A stretch of 64,000 bases of DNA from Notospermus geniculatus (GCA_002633025.1 NMRB01002940.1:18651-82650), one strand, 5' to 3'; positions 42,601 through 55,159 are shown, counted from the stretch's first letter. Made by a program: numbers and translations. The notes: generated from the letters alone by a model not told the origin.

Positions 42601-45600
42601 ATAAAACCTAATATGTAAAAAGTTTGAACCACTCTTATTTTTGGAACAGTTGTTGACTTGAGTACTTCAAATGGTCATTACTCTTAGACAATAGGTGATA
42701 TAATCATTAACTCTGTTAGTTATGGTAACTAGAGATACATATAATCCATGCATGTATTGGTTGTTGAATTGATTCATTCATTTCTGGAATAGGGAGTTTT
42801 CGCAATCTGACGAAAAACGAAGTACGAAATGTGAAATTGGACGTCATATCCATGACATAATGTATTTCAGGAAATGGCTGGTACCATAAATATCGCCTGC
42901 TGCAAGAGCGTCTTTTAGCGTATGACGTTAGAACGACAGAGGTACGGTGTATATTAAACTTTGAAATTTATCTTTCGTTTCCACTTCGTTGATACGAATT
43001 GGAAATTTAAAAATTCAAGATGCGCCGTAACTCTTTCGATCCTACATGTACATGACATGCTAAAAGACGCACTGGCAGGAGGGACATTTGTGGTACGAAC
43101 CATTTCCTGAAATACATTACGTCATGGATATGACGTCCGAGTTCGTATTTCGTACTTCGTTTTTCGTCAGATTTGCGAAAACTCCCTATTATCAATCAAA
43201 AACCAGGCTAGGGGCTACTATTACCCCGGGGCTACTACCCCAGTTAGCCTCAAGTACATCAAAAGTACATTTTTCAGTTCAGATACGGTTCACGTTGTCT
43301 TTCAATAGCCATGAAAACCTGCGCAACCAAGTATGAAAGTATCTACACCAGCTCATGATTTTTTTTTTAAGCTAAAGCATAGGTGCTGTCCTGGACAAAA
43401 CATACACTGAATAATATTCTAACCTTTCTTAGCCTAGGCGAAAACCCTCACGCTTCGATGAAACGGATAAGCTGAGAAGGGAAAACAAGAGGCTCACTCA
43501 GCTTATTAATGAAATGAAGAAAACGCCGACTGTCAAAGTTCCAAACGAGTGTCGAGTAAGTAGGCCTTTGGCTAAGAATCCATTCACACGATTTTAGTGC
43601 CGCGGGATGTCCTGTTATTTCAATCTTGGACGAATTATACTGACAGTGGTCGTGAGTAACAAACTGGTCATACAGAAAGGGTGGATTTGTTACGTTTCCA
43701 AAAAAAATCCATCATTTAATTCACCATATCTACCAGAATACTAGGCCTATGCAGGTCTTCAGGGTGGCATTTTGAAGCTTACATTTCTGCCTTTCAAATG
43801 ACACCGAATATGGATGGTTTACATAAATACCTGGGGAATAAATCGGACAAAAGTGGACACAGGTCAGGGGTGGACCAGCGGTAGGATGTGGCGGTGGAGG
43901 AGGGGTGAGAAAAGCACTGATTAGGCATAGTGAATGAGGTCAGGGGTGGATTAAACCTTCCAGGGAGACTCCTTTTATCATTATCTTGAACTTCACTACA
44001 ACAGGTGTGCTCTAGATTCAAGGGTTTTCCCTGTAGGGTTCCCCCTGGTGGCAACTGTACGAACTAAATGGCAAAAAGTGGAGGCATCAAAAAAATGAGG
44101 ATATTTCATCAACTATTTGCCCTATTTGCACCAGATTTGCTGTAGAATAGTCATGAAATCATCAGGGATCTAATAGGAGCACTAAATTGGGGTAAATTGT
44201 ATTATTTCTTGGGTAATTTTGATGATAATTTCTAATAATCAACAAATGTTTACCCCTAAACTCGGAGGTGAGGCAGACACCCCTAAGATTTTGTTTCAGA
44301 ATTTTTTTCTATCAGATCCTTTGAGGCCATTCCTTAGACACCACTTGCAACATACTAGGCTGATAACAGACAACTTACTAGTGAGTAATTGTGATTTGAT
44401 TAAAAAATGTGTTTTGAGAAAAATGCAAAAACGTATTCTGGTTCTAATGCATTTTCCAATTAAAACGTGGCATTTACTCACAATTATCTCCATAACTAAT
44501 TGAGATTATTAGATTCTGTTTTTGATTTTGATTCTGTATTGAAAACTCAGTAATTTTGAGCATGTAACACTTTTTCTGACCAACTTGTTACTCACGACCC
44601 AGTACTTCAGGTTTCAATACTGTGTGGTATGCTGCATGCAACATCAGAAATTAAGATCAATAAGTAGCATGATCTCAAACTACCTTTAAATATACGGGTA
44701 TCACTTCAGGCGCAGGTTCGCAGAATACACAGTGAGCTGTCTTCTGATGAGCTTGATAGTGGATTCGATCTGAATGTAAGGTAGGTATCAAATGCACTAT
44801 TGCAGATATAAATCATCCCGACTTCATTCGAGTGTATCGCTTTGCATGTTGGACGCAGGTGTTTCGTTTAAGTGTTGCTGGGGCCAGGAAAATGCACTAC
44901 AAAAGAGCATTATACATCCATGATAAGAGTCACGCCACCATATATGCCATTTTGTGTTTAAGTTTAGTGCACATACGAGGGCTGCCCTGTAAAACATTAA
45001 AGGGAAAGTAGTAAAACATTAAAGGGAAAGTATTACTAGTATGTCAGAAGAAAGCCGCCGATACAAAATCGTTGCGGTCATTAAAACACAATTTAACCCA
45101 ATGCTAGCCAAACTTATCAAATGGGTTTAAGTCATAATTTTCGTTTTTAATTACACAGTTGTAATATTGGTTATAGGCCTACAATGTTTTACAGCATTGA
45201 TGACCAAAGGAATAAATGGGTAGTAGACGAAATTACGAAGGCAGTGGGAATGGTGTTTTCAGACAGGTGGACGAAAGACCAAATACAATGTAAGTTACTG
45301 CTTTTAATCCTCCCTCACTTCTGTTTCTTATTGTTCAATTATTATCATAGCCGTGAAAGATTTGAATCACGATGACTACCCATTGAACAATATTCCAATT
45401 ACAAAATTGCTGTCAAAAACAAGAAAACTGCTTTCAATGGTTGCATACAATGTGGTACCCGGTATATTGTTCCTTTCAGTGGCAGTGACGACCTACTACA
45501 CTTCGTTGAGACAGAAGAACGGACGATATGTACAGTCTCATAAAAAGAAAACTCGAAGGACCAGCCGGTTTCATAGGGTGAGTAAGACCAACCATTTATT

Positions 45601-47182
45601 TGATGGAATAATCCCTCATTGGACAAAGAGTAGTACTTGTTCTTCCAAATCCTAGGCGGACATTCGAAATTATCAGGCCATCGTGCCTCTAATTTGTTGC
45701 AATTTGGTGCATACTTTGCTCTAATTTGGCACTTTGTCATTTCCAAAGGTCCCTGCACACCTGTATAAGAATCAAAATTATAATTTAAAGCCATAAGTCA
45801 TTGTGTTGGGGGTAAATAACAGTCATGTGATTGTCAAGCAAGCTAATTGCTCAAGCTAGAGTAACTCACTCTCAGTATAATCACTTCGCAAGAGTTCGTT
45901 GACGCCCAAGCCAGTTCACAGGCTAATTACTGCATTACTGTGGGCTTATTATTTAAAGGGTTTTATGATATACAGTTGGTAATAATTAACTGGTTCTGGC
46001 TCAAAACGTTTCTAAGTCCATGAACGGGGCCCAGAAGAGGAGAAATTAGACCAAGTCATTTGTGTTGGCCTATTCATACTGCCATGAGTGAATTTAGGCC
46101 CTACAATCCCTATGGGGCCTAAAATGTATGTTATAATGATCTGTAGTGACCTTCCACCAAAATTAGGTCAGAACCAATTATTATTATTATTATTAGTATT
46201 AGTATTAGTATTAGTATTAGTATTAGTATTAGTATCAGTATCAGTATCAGTATCAGTATCATTATCATTATTATTATACGAAACTTGTATAGCGCCTTAA
46301 TCCAAAATGGCTCTAAGGCGCTGTACATAAAATAATTATATAAGACAGTGTCATGAACGAATAATTAGGTCGATAAAACAATTTAAGAAAAACTCTGGAT
46401 AAAAAGATGTGTTTTTAAACTTGTTTTAAAAGGACAGAGTGACTCAGCCAACCTCACACCCAACGGCAAAGCGTTCCACAGAACAGGTGCCACCTGTCTG
46501 AAAGACCTGTTGCCATACCTCTTACTTTTGGTTTTTGGAACAGACAGGAGACACTGGTCCGCCGAACGCAATGATCTCGGTGGGGCGTAAGGTTGTATGA
46601 GTGATTGGATGTAGCTAGGTGCAAGGCCATGGAGCGCTTTGTACACATAAAATAAAAGCTTATACTCAATTCTGGCTTTTACTGACAGCCAATGGAGGTG
46701 TTTGAGGACGGGCGTGATATGATCCCTTTTATGAACCAGTTGACTAAGCACTTCATGTATTGTATTTAATAGACCATGGCTGTATCCCTGCATAGGTCTA
46801 CACATGTACAAGCATTGACAGATGTTTATCTACAATTGGTATCTTGAATATTTCAAATACTACCGAACCAATTTTGACACGGTTTGTTGCATATGAAAGG
46901 AACACCTGTTGGTCATATTTCTGCATCAGAATTTTGGAAATTCTGAAATATCAAAATTCAAACTTAATTTTTTTACTTTCTCTTATCTAGAAACTGAAAT
47001 CACGCCTGGCGGCGTATCAAGATCTGAAAGGCACCTTGGGTGATGAACAGCGACAGATGGCAGAGGAGCTCATCACTCTCCCACAGAAGAACTGCCTGCA
47101 GTACATGTCGAGTCATCTTGCCCACACCAAGGCTTTCTGTCACTCCTACTATCGCTCCATCCACCCTTGCCGACCACCGTAG
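39632..47182 (+). CDS. Six-exon gene, 273-residue protein of unknown function
   Basis: Exons 39632-39750, 43438-43555, 44710-44780, 45195-45289, 45351-45577 and 46991-47182 join in frame, each bounded by GT and AG (donors GTAAGG, GTAAGT, GTAGGT, GTAAGT, GTGAGT). The protein starts MQDTTNFNLLLEETGP, has a charged helix (DKLRRENKRLTQLINEMKK), a segment RNKWVVDEITKAVGMVF, a basic patch SHKKKTRRTSRFHRK, and ends with a His/Cys-rich stretch. I recognise no domain; the middle of exon 5 is unusually hydrophobic and may hold a missed intron. Intron 1 contains the nested palindromic elements and intron 5 a LINE fragment. A nuclear DNA-binding role is possible from the basic patch only. Confidence 0.6.
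40915..41324. mobile_element. Foldback element built from GACAAAAACT-type units (410 bp)
   Basis: The ends TATGGCAAGCCGTTTGTACA (40915) and its reverse complement (to 41324) match. The interior is about twenty units related to GACAAAAACTCAGTTTATGA, in both orientations, so the whole strand can fold on itself. Confidence 0.88.
41537..42152. mobile_element. Non-autonomous inverted-repeat transposon with exact 9-bp target duplication
   Basis: CATTATGTT flanks both sides (41537-41545 and 42144-42152). The element 41546-42143 (598 bp) begins TAACCTGGTTCCCTGGGC and ends with its reverse complement. A 9-bp duplication is typical of Mutator-like elements. No transposase is present. Confidence 0.88.
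42788..43190. mobile_element. MITE with long inverted repeats (403 bp)
   Basis: AATAGGGAGTTTTCGCA at 42788 is mirrored at 43190, and similarity continues inward for about 170 bp on each side (CATATCCATGACATAATG, TATTTCAGGAAATGG). A short unique centre lies near 42960-43010. No coding capacity. Confidence 0.88.
46131..46811 (-). mobile_element. 3' end of a LINE (CR1/L2-type) with microsatellite tail
   Basis: The minus-strand frame 46811-46383 is the reverse transcriptase C terminus: RDHITPVLKHLHWLSVKARI, ALHGLAPSYIQSL, then APVLWNALPLGVR and LKTHLFI. Downstream on the same strand come a short 3' UTR with a GGCGC...GCGCC hairpin and a run of TAATAC/TAAT repeats (46280-46173). It is 5'-truncated, as usual for LINEs, and lies in intron 5 of the six-exon gene. 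Confidence 0.9.
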
Positions 47183-49643
47183 CATTTATCGCTCGCATTT
47201 GCCGCCCATGAGCGTGGCGGCTGAAGCAGCCAAACGTTACTGAAAGCGCGGTTTATGACGAAGATAGGAACATTGTGAGGTTTGGATCGATGAAAATCTC
47301 AAAATGAAGAATAATCTAATACGTTAATGCATGTTTTATTCAGAAAACATTGATTACACGCATTTATCATTGACAGTGGTGGGGGTGTGTGCGGTCCATG
47401 GAACGACCTGTCTGCGAGCAGGATGACAAACGGTGGTCGTCAAGGGTGAAGGGAGCGTAGTTCGAAGGGCGGAGTGACCGGAGGCCTTGATTAGTCAAGA
47501 TGATGTCGAGTGAGGAGTCGGATGATGGCGAGACGATGACAAAACCCATCGAGTGGCATATTGGCTACCAAGGGTTGTGACATCGCTCCGCCCTCCGACT
47601 ACGCTCGCACAAACCCTTGGCATCTTTCGCAGTCGTCACCTGTATTTCACAGGCTGTTCTGTTACCACCCCTCCGTTCAAATATGCATTTGGGACTTTCA
47701 CATTTAGTCTGTTTATTTCAAATAGATATGTCATTTTATAGTGTTTATTGACTTTCTTATCATTTTGGAATTGCTACTTATCCTTATTTTTAACCATTAG
47801 CTGGAAGAAATCCCCTATACCAGGAAATCCCCCGTACGACTGATCGATGGAAGAGCTAATGAAATTCACGGCTTGGCAAGTACCTACCCGGTACACGTGG
47901 GCTGACAATATTAGCGCGGACTGGTACAATTCACTTGCTGCTTCCCATTTTTGTACACACTAGTACATTGTTGCCATCTATAAAAGTATGCCTTGCCTGT
48001 CGTTGCAGCGGATTCAAGCTTTGAATCCGGAAAATTAGGCCTTGAAATCGCGAATCGCTCGCTGTCATTCTGTAGCATTCGCCATGTTGTTTTCTGTTAC
48101 CTCGTTCCCAGTTGCAACGCAAGTAGATTGTCCTACTGAAGAGTTTAGTTGGTATCATGCAAAAACCTGAAGGCGAGGTTAACGGGCAAATCTCAGGCGG
48201 GCTCTGATTGGTACATTGATTTCCCGATGTGGGTCAAATACAGAAATTCATGCGAAAGCTTCCAGGGGTAGTGGCGTAGTCTTTATGACGTAGCCAATAC
48301 ACGTGGAGTTCCAGGATGATCGAGTGGGAGAGTGATGCATTGAGGAGTCTGAAGGAACGTTTGGACCAGGGTCGGCGAGTTTCTGCGGGGGATGACGGGC
48401 GATACAAGCGGAAGAGAGTGAGACGAAGTGAGAACTTCAGTAAAAGGATGCGGCCATCGGTTGTGTTAGATTGGGCACTGGGATAGACTGTTAGTGACTT
48501 CTTACCACCAGTGTTTTATGTGTCATCACCAAGGGAAATGATTGGCACGCCCAAGTCAGCATGTGCTTCAATAAGGCAATGTTTTGGACACCATCTTGTT
48601 TGTCTTAAATCTGTTAACATGTTACTCCAGAGTATTCCTCCATGAAGCTTCAGGTTAGGTCTTGCTGAACTCTCCCATTGTGATGTTTGGGTAATTAGTA
48701 CGCCTATGGAAATGCAGCAGACCTCTTGTATGGCTCATTGATTTAATTAATCACCCTGTTAGTACTTAACAGGTCCTGTGTTTACTCAGTGATTTAGCCT
48801 CTTGAAAGTATATTAGAATATACTTCAAGTATACTGTTATTTAGTTCACTTTCAAGTAAACTGGCATATACCTGCAAGTATTCCCTAGTTTTCGTGCAGT
48901 GAAAGTACTTTCGTAAAAAAGGAACGTTAGGACCTGCAGGCATCAGGCTCGTATGTTACAAATTGTGGGAAACTGATGTGTCGCATCCCAAGTCTGCAAA
49001 ATTGTTTGAAAACTCAAGTTTTGACAATTTGTTACAACTTAATTAACTCAATCGTAATTTGTCAAAATAAAAAAACTCTTTCGCAGAACGGGAGGGTAAA
49101 GGTTGTGGCTAAAACATTTTGTTGAAATCAATTTGTTGCATTGTGTCATGAATATGGTAGGACGCTTGCTTTCAGAGAGCGTCAATAAAGTCGGCATAGG
49201 TAGCCCCCTTCTTAATATACAGCAAGAGAAAACTGGGGTTGCTGCGAAAGCCCGTGCAGTCAAAGATAGACGCGATCATTATCTCATAAACATTGGTTTA
49301 AACTACATATCTGAGATAGGACCGTCACAGTCTCAAGAAATGACAGATTCTTCCGAAGCTGATGTTCCCACTCTGCCTTTCTCACAGCAATAACCCAGTG
49401 AATCTTCCCAGCAGTCTTGGCAAATAGCTCCGCAATCTCTAACAGGTGCACGATTTGCAGGCACATTGAAAATATTGCAATTGTCAGTTGAATTACAAAA
49501 CCTGTCCAAAAGCGCCAAGAGTGCTTGGTAGTGAACATAATATGCGCCAACTGTTTCTGCAACCACATGCGCTTGAGCATAAGGAAATACAATATGCGCA
49601 ACATAAGTCACTTTGTATACTTAACATCTACCAAATCTCTTTA
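47183..49643. other. Mostly gene-free stretch
   Basis: No firm gene. A 56-codon frame at 48316-48486 (starts MIEWESDALRSLKERLDQG, basic middle) and a frame at 49103-49393 on plus could be exons, but no splice partners were established. Confidence 0.45.
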
Positions 49644-50852
49644 TCACTTTAGCTGCAGCAACTTAATTTCTTGATCTTTCTGGAACAGTTCGTCACTCAA
49701 GCGTTCAATTTCATCTTCTTTTTTTTTAGCATTTTCAGCCAATTCGTTTTCTAAATCCCAGATGCGTTGATCTTTTTGACTCAATTCTTTTATCGTGCCT
49801 TGCAAGATTTTGCTAGCGTCACGCCGTACTTTGTCCAGCCTCCCTTCCAGGTTCTGGATCTTTCCTTCAAGCTCGGCCTTCTCCTTTTCATACTTCTCCG
49901 CCTCCTGCCTCTTATCCTGCTCAAGCATCGCCTTAAAGTTACTGTACTCTCTTTTCATCTCCTGGTTAGTAGAGTGCTCCTCTGCCAATTCTTCCTTCAT
50001 CTTTACAACCTCTTCCTGATTGGAGGAGCGAAACATAGCCACTTCTTTCGCAGCGTCACGCTTTTGATCAGCCATCCTTAGCTTGAGTTGGCTTACAACA
50101 TCTTCATGACGCTCACACAATAGCGTTACAGTTTGGTCACTCAACCCCTTCGCTTTTTCAAACCCGGCATCGAAACATTCTTTCTCTCTCAATTTATTCG
50201 TTTTTAGAAGATCTCTGGCTTCCACAAGCTCTTTCGATGTATTTTCAAGTTTCTTTTCCATTTGACGGAGCTTTTGGCGTGTCTCTCCCAACTGTCGTTT
50301 CAGGTCTGCTTTTTCCTTGATGTCACTTTCCACAAATTTAGCCAAATCCTTCTCTATCTCACCTTTCAACGCGAGAAATTTTTTCTCACATGTTTCACGG
50401 TATTGGGTGGCCCTGTCCAGCAACGCTTCAATTGTCTGTTCCTGCTTATTTATTAACTCCAATGTGCACGACTTATTCTTTTCGAAGTCTCGTTCCGCTT
50501 CTGCCTTCAAGATTTCTTGTTCAGAATCTGTCACCTTCAATGAAAGTGCGACCAATCGCTCTTTCAGTTCATCTACTTCTATCTTGTGCTTCTCGTTATT
50601 TGCTTGTACTCGTGTGTCAGCTTCATTTTTTATCTCATTCAGTCTCTTTCTCTGTTCTTCTTTCAGGTCGCTCGTCTCTCGTTCGTGAGACTCACGAACG
50701 AGGCCCATTCTCTCAGCACGTTCCTCCATAAAACACTTCGTCTTCGTATCAGTTGCCATATTTCCTTTTTTGTCAAGGTCGTCCAGTTCGTCAAACGTGT
50801 AACCATCAATTTTATCCTGAAGCGAAAAATGGAACAACATAGACGATGTCAT
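49644..50852 (-). CDS. Long coiled-coil protein
   Basis: 402 residues in one frame. From about residue 60 to the end it is almost entirely charged heptad-like sequence (EELAEEHSTNQEMKREYSNF, EDEIERLSDELFQKDQEIKL), so it should form an extended coiled coil. No motor, membrane or enzyme motif. The ATG at 50852 gives MTSSMLFHFSLQ, but the codons CTTCAG before GATAAAATTG (50816) also form a good splice acceptor, so the true protein may start in an upstream exon. Coiled coils align poorly by family; I give no name. Confidence 0.65.
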   Translation of the reverse strand: MTSSMLFHFSLQDKIDGYTFDELDDLDKKGNMATDTKTKCFMEERAERMGLVRESHERETSDLKEEQRKRLNEIKNEADTRVQANNEKHKIEVDELKERLVALSLKVTDSEQEILKAEAERDFEKNKSCTLELINKQEQTIEALLDRATQYRETCEKKFLALKGEIEKDLAKFVESDIKEKADLKRQLGETRQKLRQMEKKLENTSKELVEARDLLKTNKLREKECFDAGFEKAKGLSDQTVTLLCERHEDVVSQLKLRMADQKRDAAKEVAMFRSSNQEEVVKMKEELAEEHSTNQEMKREYSNFKAMLEQDKRQEAEKYEKEKAELEGKIQNLEGRLDKVRRDASKILQGTIKELSQKDQRIWDLENELAENAKKKEDEIERLSDELFQKDQEIKLLQLK

Positions 50853-51049
50853 TATTCAATGTAATGGAGTATATCATTTTAAAAATAATAGCAGCTTGTT
50901 TACCAAAAGTTGATAAAAGTAGTTTTGATTATTTTGTTCCTTAAAAGGACTAGGAAAAATGTTTGCGACTTTTGATAGTTGGTAAGATTACAACTAGACT
51001 GGCTGAGTGACCACAGTATCGAATGCGAAGACAGCACAAATGCAGAAGG

Positions 51050-51290
51050 CCGGGGCTATTCGTACAGTGACGGTGCAAATAACGCCAAACCAGATCTTAT
51101 TCGTACCGTGACGGTGTGAATAGTCCGCCGTCGGTTCTTATTCGTACTGTGACGGTGTGAATAGTGCGCCGCCGGTCCTTATTCGTACCGTGACGGTGTG
51201 AATAGTGCAGGAACAGCTCTTATTTACACCATCACGGTGGGAATAGTGTGTGGAGAATGATTATTCGTACCGTGACGGTGATGTATAATT
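51050..51290. repeat. 41-bp minisatellite with CCGTGACGG core
   Basis: About six units near TTATTCGTACCGTGACGGTG followed by GAATAGTGCGCCGCCGG-type sequence. The core is almost palindromic. The fifth unit shows the core as CCATCACGG. The rest of 50853-51570 shows nothing else. Confidence 0.88.
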
Positions 51291-51569
51291 TCTGCACCGT
51301 AACTCGGACAGTGCAACTGTGGGCAGCAGATCTAAAATGATGAGCCTGGGCAATTTTTTTCCTTTGACGGGGTCCAGTGACCCCATCTTTCACGATGAAA
51401 TGTTGGCCTCTGCTGTCTGATGATAAAATATTTTTCATAGGCAAAAAAAATTGGCTCAAAAATTACGCAGTTCCCCGTTTTCCGAGACAGTCACACGGAT
51501 TGATATCACGATATCGATAAAAAGACGAAAAGAAGAATAAAGGAGGTGAAAGAAGAACTAAAACAAAAT

Positions 51570-51660
51570 AAAAGAACTGTCATGACGGGGCTCGAACCCG
51601 CGGTCTTCCGTTTGATAATCACCCACGCAAACCACTCTGCCACTGTGGCTCATGCTACGA
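51570..51660 (-). mobile_element. tRNA-derived repeat (SINE head)
   Basis: On the minus strand TGGCAGAGTGG is an A box and GGTTCGAGCCC a B box, with tRNA-like spacing. The expected acceptor stem does not pair, so I treat it as a SINE or tRNA pseudogene rather than a tRNA gene. Confidence 0.65.
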
Positions 51661-51766
51661 CCCGTCGGGAATCATTAGATACTTTAGTAGGCCCACCTTG
51701 CCCAAAAGCATTGATTATAAAACTTTTTTCCTGGTAGTGGTTATAAATTAACGTTTTCATCAAGAA

Positions 51767-53017
51767 TAGAGAGGTTAAGATGTCCTACGATAAACGCTAA
51801 CGCTAACTTTATTGACGTCAATATCGTTACCGTGCAAAATCAACGTTTGTTAGGTTAAGATGCGAACTAACAAGAACGCAAACGCTACTGTTGTCATTGA
51901 TTGTGAGTCACAAGCCAATGAATGGCATTGTACGCCTACTGATCAAGGTCTGTTGGTATCTTACGTCATTGTCCTGGGCCTTCTATAGTCATTAGATCAC
52001 CTGGGGTGAGCTTTTGTCGTGGCACAGCGTCAGTCGTCCGTTAAGCCTTGTTCACACTGGCGGAGCGGTGCGATGTGTTGAAAAAAATCGCCAAGCGGTA
52101 TCAGTTTTGACACAGCGCGGCGCGGCGCGACGCGGTGGTCATGATTTTCGAAACTGGCATAATTCAAATTGTGCCAGAAATGCCCACTTAAGCCTTGTTC
52201 ACTCTACAGGCGCGGTGTGATGCGAAGTTTTCCGCGCCTGATTGTTTCCACTGTAAAGCGTATAGCTTTTCACACTTGCGGTGCGACGGGACGCGGACGC
52301 AACGAGCGATTTCCACCGCCCCCAATCGCTCCTGCAGTATTTTTTCGCGTCGAATCGCTGCCACATGAGGACTGGCATGTGGCACAATTTTAATGACATG
52401 AATGATGTCACTTCTGCTAATCATCACCGCACGGCGCAACCGCGTCGCGAGTTTCGTTTCGAGAGGGAAGCAGTAGTTGTACGACTTCGAGATGCGCTGC
52501 TCTTTCCGCCAATTCTGAGGTGCAAAAATGGATCTTTTGTGGACAATACAATCTCCTCAAACAAGTCACCCAAGAAGAATATTTCCGAGGAGGGTACATG
52601 CAATAGGAACCTTTTGGACCATCCTGTATACCATTCCAATAACGTTTACTCGCACTTAGCGGGCGTACACGATAAAAGGCCTGTTTCTGCGTCAACGCAA
52701 TGCGTTATGCGCTTACAACACGGTAATCAGGTGGCGAGGCGCAGTTACGTGGGGGAATACTGGCATACCACGTGGGGGACATCCTGGTCTTTTGGCCACA
52801 TCTATTTAAACTATTACCCAAGAGGCATAATTCAGTGTGTTCCTAATGGTCTATCACATACAGACTATTATGAAGACACCGAATACCTCTTGGGATAAAG
52901 GATTTTGCGCGGTGTGGAGAATTTAGCGGTGAGCGTTATTGACTTTGCCAGGTGGCAACATGCTGACGCCAATAAAGTTAGCGTTAGCGTTTATCGTAGG
53001 ACATCTTAACCTCTCTA
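51767..53017. mobile_element. Inverted-repeat transposon, 1.25 kb, non-autonomous
   Basis: GAGAGGTTAAGATGTCCTAC at 51769 is mirrored, ending at 53015, and the match extends about 46 bp into GCTAACGCTAACTTTATTG. TA lies on both sides. The interior has GC-rich blocks following TAAGCCTTGTTCAC (near 52040 and 52192). Frames inside show no known domain. Confidence 0.8.
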
Positions 53018-53404
53018 ATATTGAAAAAAAATCCGGCATTGTGCGAGATGATACCGGTAACTTCATCTGGCATGCCTTGAATGAAAGTCAAAGTATATTG
53101 GTATTCGCTAGTATATGATTGTGAAACAAAGTTCAGGTTGGATAATTCAGCAAAGCAAATATTTTACAGTGTCCCCAAAATGCTAACTCTTTCTCGGTCA
53201 CTTGGGGGATGGGTAACGTCCTAACACATCTCCTACATGACTTAGTACATTCCGTCAATGCAAATCGAACGACCAAATTGCCCAGCGTATAGTTCAGCCC
53301 AGCGTATATCCTATATAAATCGCGGTGTCCGTATCCCGTATACCGTATAGAGTAAACCAAATAGCGTATACTTTTATGTACAGGAAGCTAGGCCCCTATT
53401 AGAC

Positions 53405-53705
53405 CCCGATTACATAGAAGTATACGGCATACGAAAACGCCAGTTAACAAAGGCTTTAAATGGATTCACGACCGTGAAGCCTTTGTTAACCTGCGTTTTC
53501 GTATACCGTATACTTCTATGTAATCGGGGCCCTAAGTATACGGTATACGAAAACGCCGGTCAACAAAGGCTTCAAGTGGATTCACGGCCGTGAAGCCATT
53601 GTTAATTCGGCGTTTTCGTATACCGTATACTTCTATGTAATAGGGGCTCAAGGCTTTCCTTACATAGAAGTATTCGGTATACGAAAACGCAGGTTAACAA
53701 ATTTA
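53405..53705. repeat. Tandem hairpin units, left block
   Basis: Each unit is a palindrome of about 115 bp: TACATAGAAGTATACGG...CGAAAACGCC..., a short loop, then the inverse. Units lie at 53410-53525 and 53535-53645, with a half unit at 53660-53702. The same units bound the other side of the large palindrome. The interval 53018-53404 holds nothing recognisable. Confidence 0.85.
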
Positions 53706-54382
53706 ATAGTCCGGGGGCTAGGTGGCCTCACCTTGCACCCCCCCCCCTTAAAATTGACGAAACAACATGCATGATGTAGTATTCTACCTATATTTACAAT
53801 TTTTGGATGTTAACAGTGAAATAATAGGGATGAAATGTCCTTGCTGGGCAGTTGAACATAGCTGTGACAGCAAATTTCTGTGACGTCACCCTTAAGGGTA
53901 TGAAACTCAAATACCCCTTAAAATAAAGGTCTTGAAGCGTGCTTTCAGATGATATATAAGATATGAAAATTGAATCCAAAGCTAGGTCACCAGAGGTCAA
54001 AAGGTCACGAAAATACGGCTCTGCTTAAAATCTGACATGTGGGCATTGATATGGTCAATATGGCTTGAAATTCCACATTAACTCCTGTTAAACCCATTTA
54101 AAATGTAGTTTAGACATCCTCTTGTATATTCCATCCAACAATGTTCAAGGATTATGCAGATGGAGGATGCAGTGACAAACGAAACATGGTCTAATTTCAA
54201 ATATGCCCAAAAATCAGTTATCCAGAGATGAGAAGGACAAAAAGGAACATAAGTTCCACCAAACCGTCACAGTTATCACTTTTTATTTTGGTTACAGCAC
54301 TATTGATAAGGTACATCCTTCAATATGCAAAGTAGGTCATCGGAAGCCATTTTAGGTCAATAATTCAATAATGCCCATACAG

Positions 54383-54502
54383 AGTGACACATACTTTACG
54401 GGCCAAGCTTCCAGGCTATGGAATCGTTTGAGCCCCGAGCTGAGAAGTGCCGGGAGTGTCGAGGCCTTCAGGCGCGGTCTGAAAACTCACATTTTCGTTT
54501 GA
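54383..54502 (+). mobile_element. LINE reverse transcriptase C-terminal fragment, left copy
   Basis: Encodes GQASRLWNRLSPELR and then FRRGLKTHIFV and a stop, the typical LINE C-terminal pattern. It is an inverted copy of 56740-56859. Confidence 0.75.
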
Positions 54503-55159
54503 TTTTTGGTTTTGGCACACCGCATTAGAGCAGTTTTGAACTGGATTCTGCGGTTTATAAATGCTAATTTATTATTTATTATACTGTACGTCAAATGACG
54601 AAGAAATGCCAGCTCAGTTACTTTCACCGCAATGTTTGATACTGAGGGCCAATGCACCAGCTCTCTTTGGTACATTGGCTGGTCCTTATGACCAATGATT
54701 ACTTCACAATTCACTTGTCCTCAGTCTGATATCCAGCACAGAGAAAAAACGACACACAAAATAATACAGGTGTGACGGGAATCAACAACGTCCTAAAAAT
54801 GCAAGTCCACCAAACAATAGCCCGCCATTGTAAGGTTATATCCGAATGGTCATTCTCTCCTTAGCCGCATTATTCTCATCCCTCGCTGAAAAATAGGACC
54901 GGACTTTGATTCCTGTCACACCAGTCCTGTAGTATGTAAAGTCGTCTGTACAAAGTCTGTAACACCAGACTTGGCGGCCACATGCCACTCAACCTGGTAG
55001 GAAAATTGGTAATAAGCGAAAAGAAGGAAATGAGAAGTAGCCTAAACCTTATGCCAAACTTGGCGGCTACTGCCACTCAAGCTGGTAAAACTATTGGTAG
55101 TATAACTAGACGTACTGATGGACGTCTCCTTTAACCTGGGCCATTGAACTATCTTTTAG

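Larger units (their letters stand above)
39761..43242. mobile_element. Composite inverted-repeat block filling intron 1
   Basis: GGGGTAATAGTAGCCCC near 39763 is matched by inverted GGGGCTACTATTACCCC near 43210. More copies in either orientation lie at 39920, 40032, 42423 and 42445. Several separate palindromic elements are inserted between them (entries below). There is no gene inside. Whether the outer words are true transposon ends is inference. Confidence 0.55.

Noticed and set aside
46088-46328. Frames made of LVLVLV or ILILIL
   Set aside because: They translate the microsatellite tail of the LINE fragment.
49767-50864. Plus-strand frames opposite the coiled-coil gene
   Set aside because: They are shadows of the highly charged minus-strand coding sequence.
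51570-51660. Functional tRNA gene on the minus strand
   Set aside because: A and B boxes fit, but the acceptor stem does not pair.
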